Positions 27,062-35,103 of a DNA stretch of 64,000 bases are shown one piece after another. Source of the stretch: Novosphingobium sp. PP1Y (GTDB taxonomy: Bacteria > Pseudomonadota > Alphaproteobacteria > Sphingomonadales > Sphingomonadaceae); assembly GCF_000253255.1 (NCBI RefSeq), contig NC_015583.1, forward strand, positions 248,001 to 312,000, written 5' to 3'. The notes beneath the pieces are model-generated. The model did no database searches, was not told the origin of the DNA, and saw only the letters and a program-made list of their open reading frames with translations. Both the position numbers and the translations under genes were made by a program. Within the stretch, counting starts at the first letter, position 1; every line of letters begins with the position of its first letter.

Positions 27062-28240
27062 TTACGCCGTCCAGCGCGGTTCGCGCGGCAGACCCAGCCC
27101 GCGTTCGGCGATGAGATTGCGCTGGATCTGGTTGGTGCCGCCATAAATGGTATCGGCGCGCGAGAAGAGGAACAGATTGGGCAGCGTGTCCCATTCGTAA
27201 TCCGGATGGTCGCTGATCTCGCCCGCCTGCCCCAGCACGTCCATCGCCAGTTCGCCGAGGCTTCGGCGCCAGCTTGCCCACTGGATCTTGTAGGTCAGCG
27301 CCGCACCGTCCATGCGCGAATGGTCGGTATTCGAGAGCATCCGCAGCGCGCCGTAGCGCATCAGGCGCAGGCCGATTTCCGCCTTGGCGATGCGCTGGCG
27401 GATCAGGGGATCGCGAGCTGCGCCGTTGGCTTTTGCCGCTGCGACGATCTCGTCCAGTTCATAGCGAAAGCCCATCTGCTGGCCGAGCGTGGAAACGCCG
27501 CGCTCGAAGGAGAGCAGTCCCATCGCGATCTTCCAGCCATCGCCCACCGCGCCAATCAAGCTGTCCGCCGGGCAGCGCGCGTCGGTAAAGAACGTCTCGT
27601 TGAATTCGGCATCGCCGTTGATCTGGCGAATGCCGCGGATCTCGATCCCTTCCTGATCGACCGGCATCATCAGGAAGGTGAGGCCCTTGGGGCCCTGCGA
27701 TCCTTCCTCGGTGCGGGTGACGACGAAGATCCAGTCGGAGATATGGGCAAGGCTGGTCCAGATCTTCTGGCCGTTGACCACCCATTCGCCGTCTTCCAGC
27801 CGCGCCTTGGTCCTGACGCTGGCAAGATCGGACCCCGCGTTGGGCTCCGAGAAGCCCTGACAGAAGATCGTCTTGCCTGCCGCAATGCCGGGCAGGAAGC
27901 GCTGCTTCTGCTCATCGGTGCCGAAAGTCAGGATCGTCGGGCCGGCCAGTTCGATGCCGATGTGATTGACGCGGCCCGGCACGCCCGCGCGGGCGTATTC
28001 CTCCGCAAATATGACCTGCTGCGCTAGCGTCGCATTGCGGCCGCCCCATTTTTCAGGCCATCCGATGCACGACCAGCGGTGCGCGGCGAGCTGCTGTTCC
28101 CATTCCTTGCGGCGCTCGGGGCTGCCCGTCAGCTTGGTAACGCCCTTGATGTCCTTGAATTCGCCGGCCATCTGGCCATTGAGCCAGTCGGCGCATTCCT
28201 GACGGAACAATTCGTCATCCACCGAAAATCCGAGCTTCAT
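27062..28240 (-). CDS. Acyl-CoA dehydrogenase, FadE30-like, copy 2
   Basis: FAD-dependent acyl-CoA dehydrogenase subunit of about 392 residues. Features are KLGFSVDDELFRQEC, the FAD/substrate block FCQGFSEPNAGSDLASV, EWVVNGQKIWTSLAH and the end IYGGTNQIQRNLIAERGLG. The MCAD-type catalytic Glu is replaced by Gly (IYGGT), but Glu in FERGVST matches the isovaleryl-/long-chain-CoA dehydrogenase position. Start 28240 overlaps the partner subunit gene by ATGA. It is closely similar to 46079-47257 and to mycobacterial FadE30 as recalled, which acts on HIP-derived CoA esters. The two-gene unit is a duplicated module. Confidence 0.9.
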   Translation of the reverse strand: MKLGFSVDDELFRQECADWLNGQMAGEFKDIKGVTKLTGSPERRKEWEQQLAAHRWSCIGWPEKWGGRNATLAQQVIFAEEYARAGVPGRVNHIGIELAGPTILTFGTDEQKQRFLPGIAAGKTIFCQGFSEPNAGSDLASVRTKARLEDGEWVVNGQKIWTSLAHISDWIFVVTRTEEGSQGPKGLTFLMMPVDQEGIEIRGIRQINGDAEFNETFFTDARCPADSLIGAVGDGWKIAMGLLSFERGVSTLGQQMGFRYELDEIVAAAKANGAARDPLIRQRIAKAEIGLRLMRYGALRMLSNTDHSRMDGAALTYKIQWASWRRSLGELAMDVLGQAGEISDHPDYEWDTLPNLFLFSRADTIYGGTNQIQRNLIAERGLGLPREPRWTA

Positions 28241-29295
28241 GCTGCTTCCCCGAGAATCATAGTGGCAATCCTTTCGCGGTGCCAATTGCCGTTGCCGAGC
28301 ATCGACTGCAGCGAACGGGCGCGCTTGAAGAACAAGTGCGCGTCATGCTCCCAAGTGAAGCCGATGCCGCCGTGGAGCTGGATCATGTCCCCGGCGCAGC
28401 GAAAGAAAGTGTCTGTGCAGAAAGCCTTTGCCGCGTGCAGGGACAGTTCCGCGTCCGGCGATCCCTCGTCTACCGCGCAGGCCGCCCAGTAGACTGCCGA
28501 GCGGGCCTGCTCGATCTCGATCATCATGTCCGCAAGCCGGTGCTTGTAAGCCTGGAACGAACCGATCGGGCGGCCGAACTGAACGCGCTCCTTCGAATAG
28601 GCGACAGTACGATCGAGGCATTCCTGCGCTCCGCCCAGTGCCTCTGCCGCCACTGCGACCAATGACGCGCGATAGCTGCTGGCAAGCGCGGCAGCGGGAT
28701 CGGCCAGCGGATCGCCCACGGCCCCGTCCAGACGGACCGATGCGAGGGGACGCGTCTGGTCCATGCTCGTCGGCACATCGACCGAAACGCCCGGCGTGTC
28801 CGCCCGTACGATCCATGCACGGCGGCCATTCGAGACGACCAGGACCTCGGCGCTTCCTCCATGCGTGACGAAGCGCGATGTGCCGGTCAGCCGACCTTCA
28901 CTTTCCTTAAGGCCGGCATCTTCGACGAAGGCGGCTATCGTCTCGCCGGACAGCAGGCCTGCAATCCATGCGGACCGCTGCGCCTCGCTGCCCCCGGCCG
29001 CAATCGCCTGCGCGGCCTGCACGACGCTGCCGAGCATGGGCAGCGCCGCCACTTGCGAACCGGCCGCTTCGGCGATGATCGCAAGTTCGACGAGCCCAAG
29101 GCCCGAACCGCCCCGGTCTTCGGGAATGGCGATGCCGGAAAATCCCAGTTCCTGGCAGTACCCCTGCCACAAGGCGCGGTCGATGCCATCGCCCGCCATC
29201 GCCTCGCGCGTGCGGGCACTCGTCGCATTTTCCACGAAGTAGGCGCGCGCCGTCTCCGCGATCATGTGCTGTTCGTCTGTAAACGCGAATTCCAT
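28237..29295 (-). CDS. Acyl-CoA dehydrogenase partner subunit, copy 2
   Basis: A 352-residue acyl-CoA dehydrogenase-fold protein that is the first gene of the operon. N-terminal helices EFAFTDEQHMIAETARAYF lead to the C-terminal four-helix domain with RVQFGRPIGSFQAYKHRLAD and MIQLHGGIGFTWEHDAHLFF. Shorter and lacking the usual catalytic Glu position, it pairs with the overlapping FadE30-like gene, as in the alpha2beta2 FadE heteromers of steroid degraders. It is closely related to 47254-48306. A dyad operator candidate lies about 200 bases upstream (29494-29523). Confidence 0.88.
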   Translation of the reverse strand: MEFAFTDEQHMIAETARAYFVENATSARTREAMAGDGIDRALWQGYCQELGFSGIAIPEDRGGSGLGLVELAIIAEAAGSQVAALPMLGSVVQAAQAIAAGGSEAQRSAWIAGLLSGETIAAFVEDAGLKESEGRLTGTSRFVTHGGSAEVLVVSNGRRAWIVRADTPGVSVDVPTSMDQTRPLASVRLDGAVGDPLADPAAALASSYRASLVAVAAEALGGAQECLDRTVAYSKERVQFGRPIGSFQAYKHRLADMMIEIEQARSAVYWAACAVDEGSPDAELSLHAAKAFCTDTFFRCAGDMIQLHGGIGFTWEHDAHLFFKRARSLQSMLGNGNWHRERIATMILGEAA

Positions 29296-29482
29296 TTCAG
29301 GTTGCCTTCAGTTTCCGGCGGCAGTCTTGCCAGGACGCAAATCGTTCGTCGCAGGCGCCGCCGATTGCCTTCGGCCAGCCGCCCGGGACCTGACTGCACC
29401 CTGCTCCGCATCCTTGCTCGCATGCACTGTGCGGCATACAAGCTATCTAAAATTCACGCTATATGAGGTTAAATAGCATTTC

Positions 29483-29538
29483 AAGCTTCGATTTGCGGAT
29501 TTTAAGTCTATTTTTTATCCGCATATATATCGAAGCTT
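29483..29538. promoter_or_regulatory. Operator candidate C: TGCGGA-N18-TCCGCA with nested outer repeat
   Basis: The perfect dyad TGCGGA (29494-29499) N18 TCCGCA (29518-29523) sits in an AT-rich stretch of the 321-base gap 29296-29616. It is flanked by a second perfect 10-base inverted repeat, AAGCTTCGAT (29483-29492) and ATCGAAGCTT (29529-29538). The gap lies between the Lrp regulators and the downstream dehydrogenase operon, so it is probably the control region of the latter. The inner dyad shares exact spacing with sites at 37688, 37889 and 58852. Nothing else in the gap looks like a gene. Confidence 0.6.
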
Positions 29539-29616
29539 TACAACCTTTCGCACATGCTTGGCAGCAAGAGCCGAACTCTCTCCGGCCCGAAGAACATTCA
29601 ATTTCCGGTCAGCGCA

Positions 29617-30093
29617 TCAGCTGCTGTTCGCCGCGCTCACGCTGACCACGCCGTTGGTGAATTTCACGGTCTTGACGGCAATGGACGTCTCTACGTGATG
29701 GACGCCCTCCACCGCCAGAATCTGGCTGACCGTAACGGCGTGCAGTTCCTCGATGTCACGATAGACACAGGTCGTCATGATATTGAATGGCCCCAGCATC
29801 GTCATGATCGAATGGATCGTGGGGATGCGCTTCAGTTCGCGCGCGATCTGGTGAAAATGGAGCATGTCCGCCTGCACCGCGACGAAGGCCAGATTGTTGC
29901 CCTTGTCGAGCCGCGGGCTCGTCAGCGCCGTAAAGGCGATGAGGCCCTCGTTCTGCAAACGCTTCAGACGGCCGCGGATCGTTCCCTCGTTGACATCGAG
30001 ATCGGCCGCGATCTTGCGGTTCGAGACCCGTGCGTCCTGCGACAGGATGGCGATGATCCGGTGATCGAGTTCGTCGAGTTCGGGCCAGCTCAT
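29617..30093 (-). CDS. Lrp/AsnC-family transcriptional regulator (second of tandem pair)
   Basis: A 158-residue regulator: winged HTH (about 5-60: ELDHRIIAILSQDARVSNRK, VNEGTIRGRLKRLQ) plus an AsnC/RAM ligand-binding domain (about 75-150). The start overlaps the stop of the preceding Lrp gene (ATGA), so both are made together and may form hetero-oligomers. The family binds DNA as dimers to octamers and responds to small effectors, usually amino acids, but here the context is steroid catabolism. It is a candidate reader of the TGCGKA dyads, of which one lies about 100 bases downstream of its stop codon. Confidence 0.9.
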   Translation of the reverse strand: MSWPELDELDHRIIAILSQDARVSNRKIAADLDVNEGTIRGRLKRLQNEGLIAFTALTSPRLDKGNNLAFVAVQADMLHFHQIARELKRIPTIHSIMTMLGPFNIMTTCVYRDIEELHAVTVSQILAVEGVHHVETSIAVKTVKFTNGVVSVSAANSS

Positions 30094-30569
30094 AGCACGC
30101 CCTCGACGTCGACGGGGTTGGCTCCGAGGCCATACTTGACGATGTCGAGCCCGATCGACTGCGTGATCGAACGGATTCCCGGCACTTTGGAGAACTTGGT
30201 CGCGATGAACTGCGCCAGATCCTCTATGTTCGGCAGGGCCAGCAAAACGCTGACTTCATAGCGGCCGGTCACGAGGTAAGCGGCAAAGACCTCGTCGAAT
30301 CCTGCAAGATCCTCCGCCACTTCGGCAGGCGCGCGGCCGCTGACCTCGACCCCGACATGGATCAGGACGTGATAGCCGTGGACCGCGAAATCGGAGACGG
30401 CCACGACGCGAAGCATTCCCGATTCTTCCATTCGGCGAATGCGGGCGGACACAGTCGTCGCGACGAGATCGAGGGATTTGGCAATCTGCTGATGAGTGGC
30501 ACGGCCGTTGCGCCGCAACTGCTCGACGATCCTGAGGTCCGTTTCGTCAAATTCCAGCATGTCAGTCAT
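30090..30569 (-). CDS. Lrp/AsnC-family transcriptional regulator (first of tandem pair)
   Basis: A 159-residue Lrp/AsnC protein: HTH (MLEFDETDLRIVEQLRRNGR, THQQIAKSLDLVATTVSARI) and RAM domain (VFAAYLVTGRYEVSVLLALP, KFSKVPGIRSITQSI). ATG 30569 is the most likely start; ATG 30560 is three codons later. The gap to the SDR upstream (30570-30693) is 124 bases. Tandem, overlapping Lrp genes embedded in a steroid cluster are unusual and suggest a local control circuit. Confidence 0.9.
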   Translation of the reverse strand: MTDMLEFDETDLRIVEQLRRNGRATHQQIAKSLDLVATTVSARIRRMEESGMLRVVAVSDFAVHGYHVLIHVGVEVSGRAPAEVAEDLAGFDEVFAAYLVTGRYEVSVLLALPNIEDLAQFIATKFSKVPGIRSITQSIGLDIVKYGLGANPVDVEGVL

Positions 30570-30693
30570 GCGCTTGCTCTGATCCCTTCCTGTGACTCGC
30601 GAAGTCAGCTTTCGTCTTGTCAGCAAAGGCGGCCGAGGTCGATGCCTAAGCGCATGTTGCGTTCCCGGCCCCTTGAGGATCAGGCGCACGTCG

Positions 30694-31452
30694 TCAATCG
30701 CGGAACAATCCGCCACCGTTCACGTGCCAGACCTGGCCGTTGACCCATTCCCCGTCATCCGACGCGAGGAAGGCCACCGCGCCGGCGATGTCGTCCGGCT
30801 TGCCAAGGCGGGTGTGGGGCACCGTCTCCAGCATCGTTTCCACGTATTCGTCGGTCAGGTGCTGGGCGACCGCCTCGGTCATGACGAGGCCGGGGCAGAT
30901 ACCGTTGGCGCGAATACCTTGCTTGCCGAACTTGCGCGCGACATGGCGCACGAGCGCGTGGATCGCGTTCTTGGTCATCGGATAGGCCACCTGGAAGGCG
31001 CTGCCCGAACTGGCGGCGCCGGACGAGGTGTAGATCATCGAGCCGCCGCCTCGCTCAATCAGCACGGGGAGCGCGGCCTGCGACGCCAGAAAATGACTCT
31101 TGGCATTGATGGCAAAAGAGCGGTCCAGGACTTCCTCGGGACAATCGAGAATGTCCACGTCCCCTTGCGTTCCGCCAGCGAGGTTCGAGTGATAGAAATC
31201 GAGCCCGCCGAATTCGGACAGCGCAGCCGCGACGATATCCGCCTGCGAGCACGCCTTGGTGCCGTCCAGATAGACGCCGATCGCCTTTCCGCCTTCCTCG
31301 CGGATCGCGCTTGCGGTTCTCGCCGCCCATTCCTCCTCGATGTCGCCGATGACGATCGAGGCGCCCTCGCCCACCAGCCGCCGTGCCGTCGCCGCGCCGA
31401 TGCCCCTTCCACCGCCCGCGACGATACCAATCTTGCCTGCCAATCCCTGCAC
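30694..31452 (-). CDS. Short-chain dehydrogenase/reductase
   Basis: A 252-residue classical SDR with cofactor motif AGGGRGIG near residue 13 and catalytic Tyr-Pro-Met-Thr-Lys after the Ser in TSSGAASSGS. Asp in VIGDIEEE favours NAD(H). It starts at GTG 31452 with AAGGAG eight bases upstream. It lies 42 bases after the amidase. It may oxidise or reduce a steroid hydroxyl or keto group; the position is not predictable. Confidence 0.88.
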   Translation of the reverse strand: MQGLAGKIGIVAGGGRGIGAATARRLVGEGASIVIGDIEEEWAARTASAIREEGGKAIGVYLDGTKACSQADIVAAALSEFGGLDFYHSNLAGGTQGDVDILDCPEEVLDRSFAINAKSHFLASQAALPVLIERGGGSMIYTSSGAASSGSAFQVAYPMTKNAIHALVRHVARKFGKQGIRANGICPGLVMTEAVAQHLTDEYVETMLETVPHTRLGKPDDIAGAVAFLASDDGEWVNGQVWHVNGGGLFRD

Positions 31453-31494
31453 TGGGTTCTCTCCTTGGGAAATCCTGTCTTCGTAACGGGCCGT

Positions 31495-33030
31495 TCAGAG
31501 CGCCGGACGCCTGTCCTTCCACGGCACGCTGGCCTCGATCTGTCCGGCAAGGCGGAACAGCAGCGCCTCGTCACCATAGCGGCCCACGAACATCACGCCG
31601 ACCGGCAGGCCCGATGACGACATGGCCAGCGGCATCGACATCGCCGGTTGCCCGGTCATGTTCTCGATCTGCGTAAAGGGCGAAAAAGCGGCCGTGCGTG
31701 CGCCCCACTGTTCGAAGTCGACGCCGGGCGACAGGTTGATCCTGCCAAGCTCCAATGGCGGAGCGGCGAGCGTCGGTGAAAGAATGACGTCGTAATCGGC
31801 CATGAACCGGGCCATTGTCAGCGCAGCCGCCTGAAGCGTGTTGTTGGCACGCGCAAAGTCCATGCCGGTAGTCCTCTGGCCATAGGCAACGAAGGCGAGC
31901 GTGATGGCTTCGAGCACCTCGGGCCCGATCGGAATACCGGTTGCCTTGGCACGGTCCAGCATATCTGCGGCCACGTTGGAGGCGATCAGAACGAAACTCG
32001 CCGCCCCCATCGCAGCCATGTCCAGCTTGGGCGCCGCTTCTTCGACATGGTGACCGAGACTCTCGCACAGGCGCGCGGCCTTGCGGGCGGCCTCGATGCA
32101 TTCGGGATCGACCGGCGAACCGGCAGGCGCGTCCAGCATAAGCGCAATGCGCAGCTTGCCCGGTGCCTTGCCGACTTGCGAGAGGAAGCTCTCGGACGGG
32201 GTCGGAGCGCTGTAGCGGCTCCCTGGCTCGGGGCCCTGCGTCGCATCGAGGATCGCGGCGGAATCGCGCACGCTGCGCGTCACTGCATGATGCACCGACA
32301 AACCGCCCCACCCTTCCGTGCGCGGCGGCCCCATGGGCACGCGTCCACGACTGGGCTTGAGGCCGAACAGGCCGCAACATGAAGCGGGAATGCGGATCGA
32401 ACCGCCGCCGTCGGTCGCGTGGGCTGCGGGCAGAACACCCGAGGCAACAGCGACAGCTGCACCGCCCGAGGAACCGCCGGCGATATGCGCCGGGTTCCAC
32501 GGATTGCGGGTATCCCCGGTCAGCTTGTTCTCGGTTGTGCCGGTCAGGCCCATCTCGGGAACGCAGGTCTTGCCGAAGATGACGAAACCCGCCTTCTCGA
32601 TGCGCTTGACCAGCTCGGAAGTCACCTCGGGACGATAGCCCCGATAGAAGCGGCTGCCGTTCTCGGTAGGCAGGCCGGCGATGTAGGTGTTCAGGTCCTT
32701 GAGCAGCCAGGGCACGCCGCGAAATGGCCCCTCTGGCAGCCCTGCGGCTATGGCCTTGCGGCCATAGTCGTAGTGCTTCTGTGCCATGAAGTTGAAGCGC
32801 GGATTGAGCGCCTCCGCCCGGCCGATCGCCGCATCGAGCAGCTCGCTGGCCGAGACCTGGCGCTTTCGCACCAGCTCGGCCAGCCCGAGGGCATCGTGCG
32901 TATCGAGCGGATCCCCGCCCTTCGCCGCGGCCAGGCCCGGCATTGCTGCCATTCCCGCGAAGGCGACTGCCCCCGACACCATCTCACGGCGCGTCACGCC
33001 CGTTCCATCACCAGCCATACCGTCCGCCAT
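31495..33030 (-). CDS. Amidase-signature family hydrolase with Tat-like signal
   Basis: A 511-residue amidase of the Ser-cisSer-Lys class. The catalytic Lys is in VPWLLKDLN, and the signature GGSSGGAAVAVASGVLPAAH continues to ATDGGGSIRIPASCCG, which holds both serines. The N-terminus has RRE followed by a hydrophobic stretch (MVSGAVAFAGMAAMPGLAAA), a twin-arginine export signal, so it probably acts in the periplasm. Its start shares one base with the KshA-like stop. In a steroid/bile-salt setting it could hydrolyse amide-linked conjugates, but sequence alone does not show this. Confidence 0.88.
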   Translation of the reverse strand: MADGMAGDGTGVTRREMVSGAVAFAGMAAMPGLAAAKGGDPLDTHDALGLAELVRKRQVSASELLDAAIGRAEALNPRFNFMAQKHYDYGRKAIAAGLPEGPFRGVPWLLKDLNTYIAGLPTENGSRFYRGYRPEVTSELVKRIEKAGFVIFGKTCVPEMGLTGTTENKLTGDTRNPWNPAHIAGGSSGGAAVAVASGVLPAAHATDGGGSIRIPASCCGLFGLKPSRGRVPMGPPRTEGWGGLSVHHAVTRSVRDSAAILDATQGPEPGSRYSAPTPSESFLSQVGKAPGKLRIALMLDAPAGSPVDPECIEAARKAARLCESLGHHVEEAAPKLDMAAMGAASFVLIASNVAADMLDRAKATGIPIGPEVLEAITLAFVAYGQRTTGMDFARANNTLQAAALTMARFMADYDVILSPTLAAPPLELGRINLSPGVDFEQWGARTAAFSPFTQIENMTGQPAMSMPLAMSSSGLPVGVMFVGRYGDEALLFRLAGQIEASVPWKDRRPAL

Positions 33031-34115
33031 CAGCCTTGCGCGTAGAAGCGCGAGTAGAACTTGCGGAACTGCGGGATGGGTCCGTCACCGTCGCAGATGA
33101 TCGGGTTGGGCTCGAACTTCTGGCGGTCCCAGACAACCTTGTCCTGATCGAACTGCTTGCAGATGTCGCGGATCAGCCCTTTCGCCAGACGCCCCATCGG
33201 TCCTTCGGCCTGCGTCTTGGGCTGGGTGAAGCAGAAGCGCGCATGGACATGGTCCTGATCGACCGGCGTGAGGCAGGCCACCAGCAGCGTCTCGGAAATT
33301 CCGGTGAAGCGCGTCCAGCTCTGGCCCGGCCCCATGGTATCGTAGCTGATGAGACCATCTACTTCACCCATCGGCGTGCCCATCTTGGCACGCACGTCAG
33401 CGCCCCGGCCCCAATCGCCCCAGCGCAAATCGCCTTCAGGCACATTCGCCGTGCCGTGGATATACTTGAAATGGGCAAAGTCCACGCCGTTTTCAGCCAT
33501 GTTCTGGATCGAGCCCCAGACGTTCCACTCGTGGACCTCGTAATCGGTCCACTCAGGATCGGTCGCTTCTGGCAGAACCGCGACTTCCCATAGCGGATCG
33601 ATGCCCTGCGGGTGATACCAGGCCCAGATCCAGCGATTGACCTCGACGACGTTCCAGGTGCGGATGCACTTGCGCTTGACCTGCGGCGGAATGACGCGGG
33701 CGTAGGGGATTTCCTTCACCACGCCCTCGTTGCCGTCATAACGCCATGCGTGGAACGGGCACTCCAGCAGGTTGCCGTTGACCTTGCCGCCATGGCCCAT
33801 GTGCGCGCCGAGGTGACGGCAGTAGGCATCGACGATACGGACTTCGCCGTCCTCGCCGCGCCACATGGCAAGGTCCTTGGCGAAATAGCGCAGCGGCTTC
33901 ACTTCGCCCACGGCGAGGTTCGCGGACAAGTCGATCGGATACCATCCGAAAGGAATGCCATTATCGAGATTGCGCTCCTCGACCGAGGCGCGGTCCTTCA
34001 CTTCGGCAAGGCGCCAGTCGATCAGGTCTTGCCCGCGGAGTTTTTCGAGGATCTGCCAAACGGCGACGGGCGGCGTGCGCGCGTCGGTGGCAGTAATTAC
34101 ATCGGTTGGAGTCAT
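33030..34115 (-). CDS. kshA: Rieske non-heme iron oxygenase, KshA-like (3-ketosteroid 9alpha-hydroxylase oxygenase)
   Basis: A 361-residue Rieske oxygenase. The [2Fe-2S] ligands are Cys99-x-His101 and Cys119-x-x-His122 (AYCRHLGAHMGHGGKVNGN, LLECPFHAWRYDG). The mononuclear iron site is DxxHxxxxH in NGVDFAHFKYIHGT. KshA with its reductase KshB hydroxylates C9 of 1,4-androstadienones, which opens ring B. Length, motif context and the surrounding seco-steroid genes support KshA, but related cholate or C-ring oxygenases are not excluded. Start ATG 34115 has GGAGAG six bases upstream. No KshB-like ferredoxin reductase is present in this window. Confidence 0.75.
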   Translation of the reverse strand: MTPTDVITATDARTPPVAVWQILEKLRGQDLIDWRLAEVKDRASVEERNLDNGIPFGWYPIDLSANLAVGEVKPLRYFAKDLAMWRGEDGEVRIVDAYCRHLGAHMGHGGKVNGNLLECPFHAWRYDGNEGVVKEIPYARVIPPQVKRKCIRTWNVVEVNRWIWAWYHPQGIDPLWEVAVLPEATDPEWTDYEVHEWNVWGSIQNMAENGVDFAHFKYIHGTANVPEGDLRWGDWGRGADVRAKMGTPMGEVDGLISYDTMGPGQSWTRFTGISETLLVACLTPVDQDHVHARFCFTQPKTQAEGPMGRLAKGLIRDICKQFDQDKVVWDRQKFEPNPIICDGDGPIPQFRKFYSRFYAQG

Positions 34116-34248
34116 GACCACTCTCCTGGTAATTTCGTCCCCCTGGTCCGGGGAGCCTCCGGCGACAGGGGTTGTCTCCGCCGCCGGTCATGGGTTTGAA
34201 ATGGAGCAGACTTCCCGGCTCCAATCACGAGAACTGGTCCGCGCCGCA

Positions 34249-35103
34249 TCATTGCGCGCGCGCTTCGAGCGGCAGCCCGTCAAGCCCGCGGACGGGCACG
34301 CCAAGCCGCTCAAGCAGGTGCAGGCTGCGCACAACCTGGCCGCTCAATTCGCTTGCGGGGCGGTGGCACAGTTGCAGTGCAGCCTCGGCCATAGCCTCGA
34401 CCGGCTCAATGTGGTCGTGTTCGTCCCAGCCGCCCACCGCTAGCGCGCCTTCGCTGGCAACTGCGCCGACCGGGGCCATCGCGTTGACCGCGATAGCCTC
34501 GCGCGAGAGTTCGACCGCCCAGCCCCCCGTCAGCCGGTCGAGCGCCGCCTTGCCGAGGCCATAGAGCGTCGCATGGCCATCGCGGTTGAACGCGACATAC
34601 CGGTTTTCGGAATCGTAGGGAGCCGCCGGCGGCAGGTCGGCGGCGGCACTGGAGATATTGAGTATCCAGCCTGCCCCGCATGTGCGCATGTGTGGAAGCG
34701 CCTGCTGTGACAGCTCCTGCGGCGCGCGCACATTCAACTGGAGGGAAAGATCGACGTGACGCGGCTCCGCTTCCCAGATCGGCACGAAACGCGCCCAGGC
34801 CGCATTGTTGACGAGAATGTCGAGCCGCCCGAATCGCGCGACAGTTTCAGGCACGATACGCGCGCGGTCCACCGGATCCGCAAGATCGGCGCGAATGACC
34901 AGCGCCTGCCCGCCCGCCGCTTCGATCATCGCCGCCGTCTCGGCCAGCGATCCTGCCAGCGCGGCGTCCGGTTCGGCAGTACGGGCAACGATCGCCACTC
35001 GCGCGCCTTCGGCAGCGAAGCGACGCGCAATGGCCGCCCCAATGCCCCGGCTCGCTCCGGTAACGATGGCCACGCGACTGTCGAGGACGCCGCTTCTGCT
35101 CAC
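34249..35103 (-). CDS. Short-chain dehydrogenase/reductase with active-site insertion
   Basis: A 284-residue SDR with TGASRGIG and an expanded region between the Ser motif (NISSAAADLPPA) and the catalytic Tyr-Gly-Leu-Gly-Lys, where about 14 extra residues (DSENRYVAFNRDGH) are inserted. It starts at GTG 35103, overlapping the stop of the amidohydrolase-like gene. A 133-base gap separates it from the KshA-like gene downstream. The substrate is unknown; a steroid alcohol is plausible from context. Confidence 0.85.
   Translation of the reverse strand: MSRSGVLDSRVAIVTGASRGIGAAIARRFAAEGARVAIVARTAEPDAALAGSLAETAAMIEAAGGQALVIRADLADPVDRARIVPETVARFGRLDILVNNAAWARFVPIWEAEPRHVDLSLQLNVRAPQELSQQALPHMRTCGAGWILNISSAAADLPPAAPYDSENRYVAFNRDGHATLYGLGKAALDRLTGGWAVELSREAIAVNAMAPVGAVASEGALAVGGWDEHDHIEPVEAMAEAALQLCHRPASELSGQVVRSLHLLERLGVPVRGLDGLPLEARAQ

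Noticed and set aside
30640..30690. TGCGTT near the Lrp/SDR gap as a fifth dyad copy
   Set aside because: The partner half-site at N18 does not match (AGGCGC), so it fails the spacing rule shared by the other four.
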